A stretch of 64,000 bases of DNA from Rhodocyclales bacterium (GTDB taxonomy: Bacteria > Pseudomonadota > Gammaproteobacteria > Burkholderiales > Rhodocyclaceae), in assembly GCA_016235165.1 (NCBI GenBank), contig JACRLX010000022.1, positions 290,297-354,296 of the forward strand, in the 5' to 3' direction. Shown here piece by piece: positions 17,960 through 25,789 of this stretch (within the stretch, counting starts at the first letter, position 1; each line of letters starts with the position of its first letter). The notes beneath the pieces are model-generated. The model saw only the letters and a list, made by a program, of their open reading frames with translations, was not told the origin of the DNA and searched no databases. The translations under genes were made by a program, and so were the position numbers.

Positions 17960-19036
17960 TCAGTTCTTGCCGAAGACGCGGGCCTTGTAGGCCGGCAGCC
18001 TGGGTTTATCCACGGTCACCGGATCGCCCGACAGGCTCTCCAGGAAGGCCACCAGCGCGCGCTTCTCGGAATCGCCCAGGTTCAGCGGCCTGAGCTCCGA
18101 ACCGGCACCACCGCCCTTGTTGTAGAACTCGACCACTTCGTCCAGGGTCTTGAACATGCCGTTGTGCATGTAGGGCGCCGTGTACTTCAGGTCGCGCAGC
18201 GAGGGCGTGGCGAACTTGCCCTTGTCCTTCGGGTTCTTGGTGATGGCGTAGGAACCGACATCGACGTGCGTGTTCATGTAGTTCGGCATGCCGCTGGTCG
18301 AATAGTGGCGCGCCATCGTGATGTGGCGCAGCGGCTCCGCGGTGATCGCGGGATTTTCCGGCACGCCGGTCTTGTGCAGCATGCCGTCCGAACCTGTCGG
18401 ACCGTTGTGGCAGGCGACGCAATTGGCCTTGCCCTTGAACAGCGCATAGCCCTCCTGTTGCGTGCCGTTGAGCGCGTTCTGATCGCCCTTGAGGAACTTG
18501 TCGATCGGCGCGTTCTTCGACACCAGGGTCTTGACGAATTCGCCGACGACATTGAATACGCGCATGCCGTTGATGTCGTCCTTGCGGAACTTCTGCCACA
18601 TCTCGTTGTACTCGGGCACTTGCTTCAGCCGTTCCTGCATCAGCCGGCCATCCATGTTCATGGTGTGCGCCTCGGTGATCATGTCGCGCACCAGGGTGCC
18701 CATGTCGGCGCCGTCGAGCCGGCCATCCCACATGAAGCGTTTCTTGAAGCCCGAGTTGAGCAGGGTCGGGCTGTTGCGGAAGTACTCGGAAGCCGGGTAG
18801 GCCTTGGACAGCGGCATACCATCGCCCCAGCCTTTCTGCGGATCATGGCAAGTGGCGCAGGACAGCGCGGCATCACCCGACAGTCGCTCGTCGAAGAACA
18901 GGAACTTGCCCATCTCGGCCTGGGCGGCATTGAACTTCGGCTCCGGCAGGGGGGCCAGGTCGGCGCCAATGCCGGCGGTCGCCAGTCCGGCCAGGGCGAC
19001 AGCCAGCGCCGCGCGTCTGAAATTGCGAGGTTTCAT
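17960..19036 (-). CDS. di-haem cytochrome c peroxidase/MauG-family protein (IdrP-like), paralogue of neighbour
   Basis: CATCH and CVACH haem motifs; signal peptide; 'LKYTAPYMHNGMFKTLDEVVEFYNKGGG'. Confidence 0.88.
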   Translation of the reverse strand: MKPRNFRRAALAVALAGLATAGIGADLAPLPEPKFNAAQAEMGKFLFFDERLSGDAALSCATCHDPQKGWGDGMPLSKAYPASEYFRNSPTLLNSGFKKRFMWDGRLDGADMGTLVRDMITEAHTMNMDGRLMQERLKQVPEYNEMWQKFRKDDINGMRVFNVVGEFVKTLVSKNAPIDKFLKGDQNALNGTQQEGYALFKGKANCVACHNGPTGSDGMLHKTGVPENPAITAEPLRHITMARHYSTSGMPNYMNTHVDVGSYAITKNPKDKGKFATPSLRDLKYTAPYMHNGMFKTLDEVVEFYNKGGGAGSELRPLNLGDSEKRALVAFLESLSGDPVTVDKPRLPAYKARVFGKN

Positions 19037-19055
19037 GGATTCCTCCGTGGACGTA

Positions 19056-19769
19056 CTATTTGGAAAACTCGAAAGAGGCGGTCGTCGCTCCCTTGACCGT
19101 GACCTGTGCCGATTTCTCGCCCAGCACCGGGTGCCAGGCCTTCAACTCGTAGGTGCCGTCGGGCAGGCCGTCGAGGCTGAAGGAGCCGTCTTCCCTGGTG
19201 GCCACGGCATAGGGGTTGTCGGCGGCAAAGGCCCAGGCGTGCATGAAGTCATGGGCGTCGCATTCGACCTTGATGACGTTGGCGCGGCGCACCTTGATCG
19301 GCTGCTTCAGATCGCCCTTGTCGGGCTGGCCGACGTTGAACATGGTGCGACGCACGGCGCCGATGATTTCGTAGGTGTGGATGTTGTGCAGCACCGGATC
19401 GGAGTTGCGCACCACCATGTCGGCGTCCTTCTTTACCACCAGCGTGTCGGGGGCGAAGCGGCAGCCCTTCTGGTCGAGTACCGGGGCGTCCAGCGCGCCC
19501 CAGGGCTTGCCCTTCTCGATCTTGGCCACATACACCACGGCGCCGGCCAGGTTGCCGCCCTTGGCATTGACCTCGACGATCTCGCGTTCGCCGGTGCCGC
19601 AGATGGTGTTGTCCTTGGTGATCGGCAGTTTCTTGGAGACCGCCGCGCCCTTGAACGCCACCTTGCCGCTGATCTTGCCGCTCCCCGCGGCGCCCGCCTC
19701 GTAGGCCATGGCGTGCGTGACGAACAGCGCGCCAATGGCGACCGCGCATCCGGTCAATGCCTTGTTCAT
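19056..19769 (-). CDS. secreted cupredoxin/carboxypeptidase-regulatory-like domain protein; first gene of idr-like operon
   Basis: Start at 19769 with RBS; signal peptide; 'VVRNSDPVLHNIHTYEIIG...VECDAHDFMHAWAFAADNPYAVATREDGSFSLDGLPDGTYELKAWHP'. Confidence 0.75.
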   Translation of the reverse strand: MNKALTGCAVAIGALFVTHAMAYEAGAAGSGKISGKVAFKGAAVSKKLPITKDNTICGTGEREIVEVNAKGGNLAGAVVYVAKIEKGKPWGALDAPVLDQKGCRFAPDTLVVKKDADMVVRNSDPVLHNIHTYEIIGAVRRTMFNVGQPDKGDLKQPIKVRRANVIKVECDAHDFMHAWAFAADNPYAVATREDGSFSLDGLPDGTYELKAWHPVLGEKSAQVTVKGATTASFEFSK

Positions 19770-19822
19770 TGCGTTTCTCCTTGAAAGTATCCGGGGCTGA
19801 TGCACATTGCTGTAGTGCGCTA

Positions 19823-19838
19823 CGCAACAGCCATGCCA
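19823..19838 (-). promoter_or_regulatory. putative sigma54 (-24/-12) promoter of idr-like operon
   Basis: Minus strand TGGCATGGCTGTTGCG; 10/11 match to TGGCACG-N4-TTGC; 54 bp upstream of ATG 19769. Confidence 0.65.
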
Positions 19839-19892
19839 CGGCCATTCCCCTGAGGCGACAATGGATTTGCGAGATCGGCGGCGCAGCGATGC

Positions 19893-19927
19893 GGTCAGTT
19901 TCCGGCCAGCGTGAACAGAAATCGACC
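19893..19927. promoter_or_regulatory. putative tandem activator-binding sites (UAS) upstream of idr-like operon
   Basis: GGTCAGTTTCCGGCC (19893-19907) and GAACAGAAATCGACC (19913-19927), centres 20 bp apart; first matches 13/15 with the perfect palindrome at 30820-30834. Confidence 0.5.
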
Positions 19928-19980
19928 AGCGGCAAACGCCACGCCTCGCGCCGATTCCGCTTGGAGGCCGATTTGCGCGA

Positions 19981-19996
19981 CGGCACGGGTTTTGCC
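19981..19996 (+). promoter_or_regulatory. putative sigma54 (-24/-12) promoter for protoporphyrinogen oxidase gene
   Basis: CGGCACGGGTTTTGCC; 10/11 match to TGGCACG-N4-TTGC. Confidence 0.45.
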
Positions 19997-20007
19997 TTGT
20001 CGCATGG

Positions 20008-21453
20008 GTGCGCACGCCCACACCCTCATCGAATTCCACCATCGCCGTCCTTGGCGCAGGCATCTCGGGCCTGACCGTGGCGCATGAACTCATGCGCGGC
20101 GGCAAGGACGTCGTCGTGCTCGATCGCCGTGCCGAGCCCGGCGGGCGCATCCGCACCGAAAGGCGCGACGGCTTCCTGGTCGAACACGGCCCCAACAGCA
20201 TGATCTCGCCGGCGCCCGGCGCCGAGCATCTGGTAGCCGCGTTGGGGCTGGCGGCGGAGCGCATCGAGAAGGGCGAGGATGTCCGCCATCGCTATCTGGT
20301 GCGCGGCGGCCGCGCGCACGCCTTGCCGCTCGATCCGCTGGGATTTTTTTCTTCAAGCTTCTTCAGCCTGGGCGGTCGCCTGCGCTTGCTCGGCGAAGCT
20401 TTTATCCGACGCGGGCCGGCCGACGAATCGGTGGCGGCCTTCGTGCGCCGGCGCTTCGGCCGCGAGCTGCTCGACTATGTCTTCGACCCGCTGGTCGGCG
20501 GAATCTATGCCGGCAACCCGGAGCAACTCAGCATCACGGCCCTGCTGCCACGCCTGAAACAACTGGAAATGCGCTACGGCTCGGTGGTTCGCGGCGTGGC
20601 GGCGAAAGCCGTTGCCGGCATGGATCCGCGCTTCGATCCGCGCCGGCGCAAGCTGTGTTCCTTCCGTGAGGGGATGGCGAGCTTGCCGCTGCGACTGGCG
20701 CAGGCGCTGGGCTCGCGAATCCGGTCCGGCGTTCGCGTCGAGGGTATCGTGCCGCGGGCCGGCGGTGGCTTCGGCTTGACCTTGCGCGACGGCGAAGACG
20801 CGGCAAGGCTGCGCGTCGCCGGTGTCGTCGTCGCCTTGCCCGCGTATGCGGCGGGAAGGGTGCTGGCGCCGCTTGCCGCCGATGTCGGCACCGCGCTGGG
20901 CGCGATCGAGCACCCGCCGCTTGCCGTGGTGGCGCTGGGCTATCGCCGCGCGCAGGTTTCCCATGCGCTCGACGGACTCGGCGTGCTGACTCCGACCGTG
21001 GAGCGGCGCGGCGTGCTCGGCCTCATCTTCTCCTCCACCCTGTTCGTCCATCGCGCGCCGGACGGCCATGTCCTGCTCACCGCCTATGTCGGCGGCGCGC
21101 GGCAACCCGAACTGGCCCTGCTGCCGCGCGAGGAACTGCTGGCCCTGGTGCGCGCGGAAGCCGAGGATTTGCTGGGATGCCGCGGCCAGCCCGCATTCGA
21201 CAGCGTTCGCTACTGGCGCCAGGGGCTGCCGCAACCGGATCTCGCCCACGCCCGCCGTATAGCGGCCCTGCGCCAGGCGGAAGCGGAATTTCCCGGCCTC
21301 GCCATCACCGGCAACTATGTCGCCGGGGTGTCGACCTCCGCCTGCATCGACGAGGCCATTGCCGCGGCCGGGCGCGTCATGCGGCAGCCGATGCAAGAGT
21401 CGGCGCTGGCGGAACGGCGAGCTGAGGCATCTTCAATATTGCGATCGGCTTAG
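20008..21453 (+). CDS. hemG: protoporphyrinogen oxidase (FAD-dependent, HemG/HemY type)
   Basis: 'IAVLGAGISGLTVAHELMRGGKDVVVLDRRAEPGGRIRTERRDGFLVEHGPNSM', PPO-type FAD fold; GTG start. Confidence 0.85.
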   Translation: MRTPTPSSNSTIAVLGAGISGLTVAHELMRGGKDVVVLDRRAEPGGRIRTERRDGFLVEHGPNSMISPAPGAEHLVAALGLAAERIEKGEDVRHRYLVRGGRAHALPLDPLGFFSSSFFSLGGRLRLLGEAFIRRGPADESVAAFVRRRFGRELLDYVFDPLVGGIYAGNPEQLSITALLPRLKQLEMRYGSVVRGVAAKAVAGMDPRFDPRRRKLCSFREGMASLPLRLAQALGSRIRSGVRVEGIVPRAGGGFGLTLRDGEDAARLRVAGVVVALPAYAAGRVLAPLAADVGTALGAIEHPPLAVVALGYRRAQVSHALDGLGVLTPTVERRGVLGLIFSSTLFVHRAPDGHVLLTAYVGGARQPELALLPREELLALVRAEAEDLLGCRGQPAFDSVRYWRQGLPQPDLAHARRIAALRQAEAEFPGLAITGNYVAGVSTSACIDEAIAAAGRVMRQPMQESALAERRAEASSILRSA

Positions 21454-21494
21454 GGTCCGTGGCAACAGTATCGACCGTCATCCTGTGCTTTTGG

Positions 21495-21809
21495 TCATGA
21501 CGTCGACAAGTTGGAATCTGGATCGAATACCGTATCAATGTCGCGCGCGGAATGGATGACGCGAACGACGTCGATGCCATCGGATAGCGGCTCGTAGAAG
21601 ATGACATAGCGGCCGTATGGCTGGCTGCGCAAGCCGGGCGCAAGCTCATCGCGAGATCGACCCATCAAAGGCTGGGTCGCCAGCAGGTGCAGCTTGCTGT
21701 CGAGGCGATCGACCCAGGCATCCGCCTGGGCCACACTGTCCTCGGCGATGAAATCCCAGATGTCGGCAATGTCGGCGGCGGCGAGCGGCCGGCGAACAAT
21801 GCGCGCCAT
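21495..21809 (-). CDS. parE: ParE/RelE-family toxin
   Basis: 'IVRRPLAAADIADIWDFIAEDSVAQADAWVDRLDSKLHLLATQPLMGRSRDELAPGLRSQPYGRYVIFYE'; downstream of ParD-like gene. Confidence 0.9.
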   Translation of the reverse strand: MARIVRRPLAAADIADIWDFIAEDSVAQADAWVDRLDSKLHLLATQPLMGRSRDELAPGLRSQPYGRYVIFYEPLSDGIDVVRVIHSARDIDTVFDPDSNLSTS

Positions 21810-21810
21810 G

Positions 21811-22083
21811 CTATGACTTGGCAGGGCGTACCTTGCTCTGGCGCCGCGCGCGCGCCTCGCGTTTTACCTGCTCCGGATTCCAGGCTTCCGCCGGGCCGCT
21901 GTCGAGACCGTCGCGGATGTCCTGGCGCAACTGTTCCAGCCTTGCAGCGCGCAAGCTGTCCTGCTCATCCATCAGGCGCAGTGCCTCACGCACCACTTCG
22001 CTGGCCGACGTGTAGCGCCCGGACGCGACCTTTTGCCGCACCATGTCTTCGAGTTGCGGAGTGAGATTGACGTTCATACCCAT
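21811..22083 (-). CDS. parD: ParD-family antitoxin
   Basis: 'MNVNLTPQLEDMVRQKVASGRYTSASEVVREALRLMDEQD' ribbon-helix-helix; RBS before ATG 22083. Confidence 0.9.
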   Translation of the reverse strand: MGMNVNLTPQLEDMVRQKVASGRYTSASEVVREALRLMDEQDSLRAARLEQLRQDIRDGLDSGPAEAWNPEQVKREARARRQSKVRPAKS

Positions 22084-22137
22084 GTCGGACTCCTTGTCAT
22101 GCAAGCGCTCACCGTTGACGTGAATTGTATCCAGAAT

Positions 22138-22152
22138 TGTCAATAATTGACA
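22138..22152. promoter_or_regulatory. putative ParD autoregulatory operator
   Basis: Perfect dyad TGTCAAT-A-ATTGACA 55 bp upstream of parD start. Confidence 0.5.
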
Positions 22153-22265
22153 TAGCCTGGGTGCATGAATAGCTGCCTGAGTCGTTTCGGCAATGAGTTG
22201 CTTGCTGATAAGGACACCGATTGCGGAACGTTGAAAGTCGGCGCTGGCGGCACGGCGCCCAGCGC

Positions 22266-23510
22266 CTATGCGGTGGCGTCTGGCCGGTTTAAAGGCAGAT
22301 TCGCCGGGCGGTTGCGGTGCATGAACTCGACCGAGATGGACGCCGCGCCGACGGCGATGGCCTTCTGCTCCAGGTTATCCCTGATCTTGCCGCGCACGAA
22401 GCCGGGAATGCGTTCGAGCAGGCGCTGTGCTTCGGGCGACCAGGTCACTCCCGTCTGCCGGGGTGGCAGCAAGACTTCGGGGCTCGCATCGGGTGGCGGG
22501 CGGTAGCCGCATTTGCCGTCCTCCGCCATCAGCTCGCCCGTGGTCACCAGCGCGCGCGCGCGACAACCGCCGCAACTGACGCGATAGTCGCAGCCGCCGC
22601 ATTTGCCGGCCGGCATTTCGCCGCGCAGGCGGAGGAAGTCGGCGCCGGTTTCCCAGATTTCACGCAAGGGCGTCCAACGCACGCTGCCGGCGGCATCCGG
22701 AATGTAGGGGCAGGGCGTGACCTCGCCCCTGGGGCCGATGCGCAGATAAGTGCGACCGGCAAGGCAGGCGCTCGACCACTCGGCGTAGCCGGGGGCCACC
22801 TCCCCGGCATGCAGGCCGAGCAAGCGGCGCGCATAGGGCGCGCAGCGGGCGCGAATCATCACGTCGGGCCGTGCCGCCTGCAGTGCGAGGATCTCGCGCA
22901 GCGACTCCTCGTACGCCGTCGGGGCGAGGTCGGTTTGAGTAACGCCGCGTCCGGTACAGACCAGGAAGAAGAAATTCAGCGCCATGGCGCCGACCTCGAC
23001 GGCGAGGTCGGCAAAGCCGGACAACTGATTCCGGTTTTCCTCGAACAGGGTGGCCTGCATCAGCACGCCAAGGCCCGCGGCGCGCGCGGCGCGCATGCCG
23101 GCCAGCGCGCCGGCCCAGGCGCCGGTCATGCCACGCAGTCGGTCGTGGAACTCCGCGGTGGTCGAGTCGAGGCTGATCCCCACGCCGGCGGCGCCGGCAT
23201 CGCGCAAGCGCTGCGCGCGCGCGGCCGTCAGCAGCACGCCATTGGTGCCGATCACCGGCATCAGCCCAAGCCCTGCCGCGTGCTCGACGATATCGTCGAG
23301 ATCCCTGCGCAGCAGGGGTTCGCCGCCGGTGAGCACGAGCATGGCGCCGGGCGCCAGTTCGGCGATCTGGTCGATTACCTGGGCGACTTCCGCAAGCTGA
23401 AGCTCATCACCGGTCTCGCTCTTGCGCTGTACGGCATCCAGATAGCAATGCCCGCAGGCCAGGTTGCAGCGCCGCGTCAGGTTCCAGGAGATCAGCTTGG
23501 GCGTCGCCAT
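22266..23510 (-). CDS. radical SAM/SPASM protein (NirJ/Ahb-like) with C-terminal PCP_red-like domain
   Basis: 'NLTRRCNLACGHCYLDA' (CxxxCxxC), SPASM Cys 'CGGCDYRVSCGGCRARA', C-terminal 'VTWSPEAQRLLERIPGFVRGKIRDNLEQKAIAVGAASISVEFM'. Confidence 0.85.
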   Translation of the reverse strand: MATPKLISWNLTRRCNLACGHCYLDAVQRKSETGDELQLAEVAQVIDQIAELAPGAMLVLTGGEPLLRRDLDDIVEHAAGLGLMPVIGTNGVLLTAARAQRLRDAGAAGVGISLDSTTAEFHDRLRGMTGAWAGALAGMRAARAAGLGVLMQATLFEENRNQLSGFADLAVEVGAMALNFFFLVCTGRGVTQTDLAPTAYEESLREILALQAARPDVMIRARCAPYARRLLGLHAGEVAPGYAEWSSACLAGRTYLRIGPRGEVTPCPYIPDAAGSVRWTPLREIWETGADFLRLRGEMPAGKCGGCDYRVSCGGCRARALVTTGELMAEDGKCGYRPPPDASPEVLLPPRQTGVTWSPEAQRLLERIPGFVRGKIRDNLEQKAIAVGAASISVEFMHRNRPANLPLNRPDATA

Positions 23511-23516
23511 GCGGGC

Positions 23517-25193
23517 TTATCCCAGCATTTCGGCAATGGCGCGCGAAGCGGACTCCATCATCTCGGCGCTGATGCTGGCCTTGCCCTGCATGATCGCCAT
23601 TTTCTCCAGGCGCAGCCTGGCATGCTCGCGCATCGAGGCGGGCTCCATGCGCTCCAGCATGGCCAGCGCGGCGGCTTCCCATTGCGGTTTGCCGGCGTCT
23701 TGCGCGCGCGGCGCGAAGGGGCACTTGCTGCCGGCGCCGCCGAGCGATTCGGGCGGCACGCCGTTCTTGTCGGCGATTCGATTTACCGCGCCCTGCGGGA
23801 TGGTCGCCATGAGGGAATCGATCACGTCCGAGGTGACGATGGTGTGGCCCTCCTTCGCCGCGTGCTTGATGATGGACTTCTTCGCCATGCCGCGTGCGAA
23901 CTCGGGAATGCGCGCCACCCGGGCCTCGGCTTCCTCGGTCCAGGCCATCGTCACTTCGGCGATGTGTTCGATCGGCGGTTCGAAACAGCGCGAGGAGAGC
24001 AGCAGATTGCAGTTCGCCTGACGCAGCAGGTTCTCGGTGGCGGAGCCCAGGTCCATGCCGAGCCCCGGCGCCGGGCCGCCCCAAGCCGGGGCAGCCACCG
24101 ACCCGGAGCCGCCTTGCGGCGAACCCTCGTCACCCCCGCCCTTGGGGCGGGGGCCGGGGGGTGGGTTGTCCGGTTGGGAGTGCACGCCGATGCGGCCGAG
24201 CAGCATCAGCCAGGGCTTGCTTTCGCGGATGTAGCACAGCAGCTGCTCGAAGGACTTGCCGGCCAGCAGAGTCGTCTTCAGTTCGACACCCTGCTCCTTG
24301 GCCAGCCGGGCGGCGACATCGAGGTGGCCCTGGTAGATCTTGGCCAGCCCGGAATCGATGATTTCCTCGTGCAGCTTTTCCTGCTCCTCGAAGCGGAATA
24401 CCTTGGCCGCCTCGGTGGAGAGCACCTTGGCGATGCTGTTGAAGGCGACATAGTGGAAGTGCGGATCGAACACCGAAACCGCCTCGACCGGCCGGCCGAA
24501 CAGCTTGCCGAGTTCCAGCGCCGTCATCAGGCCGCCGTAGGATTGCGGGCTGCCGTCCAGCGCGACGACGATGGCGCCGCCTCCGCCGCTGGGCCGCCCC
24601 GAGGCGGAGGCAGCCTCGGAAATCGAGCCGCGCAGCGGCGAACCGCTGTCACCCCCTTCCCCGGGAAGGGGGGCGGGGGGAAGGCTGTCACTTTCGCGTT
24701 CCTCGATTTCACGCACCACCAGAAGATCGCGGTCGATGCGCCGCGCCACGCGCTCGCAGACGCTGCCGATCTGCGATTGCTTCACGGTACCGAGACCCAG
24801 CGCGCCCATCACCACCAGGTCGTAATCGCCGGCGGCGATGTCCTTGACCAGCGCTTGCCAGTTCTTGCCTTCCAGATTGACGCGCTTGCCGGCGAGACCG
24901 GCGGCCTGGCAACGACGGTCGAACACATCGAGGTAGGAATCGGAAATCACGGACAGGCCGCGCGTGATCAGGTCGTCGTGGATGTCGCGCTGCTCGACCA
25001 GCTTGTCTTCCTTCTGGTAGGCCTCAGGCAGGCCGCCTTCCATTTGACGGAAGCGCCGGTCGTGCAGCCTGGCGGCATAGACATGGCTGCCGGTCAGTTG
25101 CGCGTCGGTCTGGCGCGCGATGGCGATGGCGATGTCCACTCCGCGCAGGGAATGCGCGGAGTTGTCGAGCGGGAGATAGATCGAGCGGTACAT
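23517..25193 (-). CDS. tandem universal stress protein domains with two C-terminal PCP_red-like domains
   Basis: Two USP-like halves (MYRSIYLPLDNSAHS..., AIVVALDGSPQSYGGL...) followed by 'AWTEEAEARVARIPEFARGMAKKSIIKHAAKEG' and 'PQWEAAALAMLERMEPASMREHARLRLEKMAIMQG'. Confidence 0.8.
   Translation of the reverse strand: MYRSIYLPLDNSAHSLRGVDIAIAIARQTDAQLTGSHVYAARLHDRRFRQMEGGLPEAYQKEDKLVEQRDIHDDLITRGLSVISDSYLDVFDRRCQAAGLAGKRVNLEGKNWQALVKDIAAGDYDLVVMGALGLGTVKQSQIGSVCERVARRIDRDLLVVREIEERESDSLPPAPLPGEGGDSGSPLRGSISEAASASGRPSGGGGAIVVALDGSPQSYGGLMTALELGKLFGRPVEAVSVFDPHFHYVAFNSIAKVLSTEAAKVFRFEEQEKLHEEIIDSGLAKIYQGHLDVAARLAKEQGVELKTTLLAGKSFEQLLCYIRESKPWLMLLGRIGVHSQPDNPPPGPRPKGGGDEGSPQGGSGSVAAPAWGGPAPGLGMDLGSATENLLRQANCNLLLSSRCFEPPIEHIAEVTMAWTEEAEARVARIPEFARGMAKKSIIKHAAKEGHTIVTSDVIDSLMATIPQGAVNRIADKNGVPPESLGGAGSKCPFAPRAQDAGKPQWEAAALAMLERMEPASMREHARLRLEKMAIMQGKASISAEMMESASRAIAEMLG
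24073..24170. repeat. GC-rich palindromic repeat, copy 1, translated in frame inside the USP gene
   Basis: GGGCCGCCCCAAGCCGGGGCAGCC...GCCTTGCGGCGAACC...GTCACCCCCGCCCTTGGGGCGGGGGCCGGGGGG; similar along its length to 24591-24690. Confidence 0.7.
24591..24690. repeat. GC-rich palindromic repeat, copy 2, translated in frame inside the USP gene
   Basis: GGGCCGCCCCGAGGCGGAGGCAGCC...GCGCAGCGGCGAACC...GTCACCCCCTTCCCCGGGAAGGGGGGCGGGGGG. Confidence 0.7.
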
Positions 25194-25195
25194 GG

Positions 25196-25789
25196 TCAGG
25201 CCTTTCCCTTGGTGACTTTCTTCGGCGCGATCAACCTGCGCAGGGCGCCGACGATTTCCTGCGTCGGCGTGAATAGGCCGTGGAATTCGGTGCGCAAGCG
25301 CCCCTGCGGGTCGATCAGCACATACACGGCGTTATGCACCAGGTCGCCCTGCAGGTCGGGCTTTGCCACGATGCCGTAGGCGTCGGCGACCTTGCTCGCT
25401 TCCTTCAGCGACCCGGTCAGCAGCGTCCAGCGCTCGGGGGAGAGCTTGTGGCCTTGCATGAAGGCGTGCAGTTTCTCCGGGGTGTCGCGACGCGGGTCGA
25501 TGCTGATGCCGATGAAGCGCACCTGCTGCTTTTCCTTTGCCGTCAAGGCCTGGTCGGCGCGGTCGATGATCTGCGGCAACACCGGGCAGACATCCTTGCA
25601 TTCGGTATAGAGGAAGGTCAGCACCACGGCCTTGCCGCGAAAATCCCTTAGCGCGACGGGCTTGCCGTCCTGGTTGGTCAAACGGAAAGTCGGCGCTGGC
25701 TCCACGGCGTCGAGGCGCTTCCAGTCGCCGCCGACCTGCGCCTGGGCCATGCCGATCGCACCCAGCAGCAGCAACAGCAGAATCCTCAC
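25196..25789 (-). CDS. SCO1/SenC-family protein
   Basis: 'GKAVVLTFLYTECKDVCPVLPQIIDRA' (CxxxC), conserved His in 'DLVHNAVYVLIDPQGRL'. Confidence 0.9.
   Translation of the reverse strand: MRILLLLLLGAIGMAQAQVGGDWKRLDAVEPAPTFRLTNQDGKPVALRDFRGKAVVLTFLYTECKDVCPVLPQIIDRADQALTAKEKQQVRFIGISIDPRRDTPEKLHAFMQGHKLSPERWTLLTGSLKEASKVADAYGIVAKPDLQGDLVHNAVYVLIDPQGRLRTEFHGLFTPTQEIVGALRRLIAPKKVTKGKA

Noticed and set aside
22317-25379. 1020-aa plus-strand ORF
   Set aside because: Antisense shadow of the radical SAM and USP genes; no recognisable domain.
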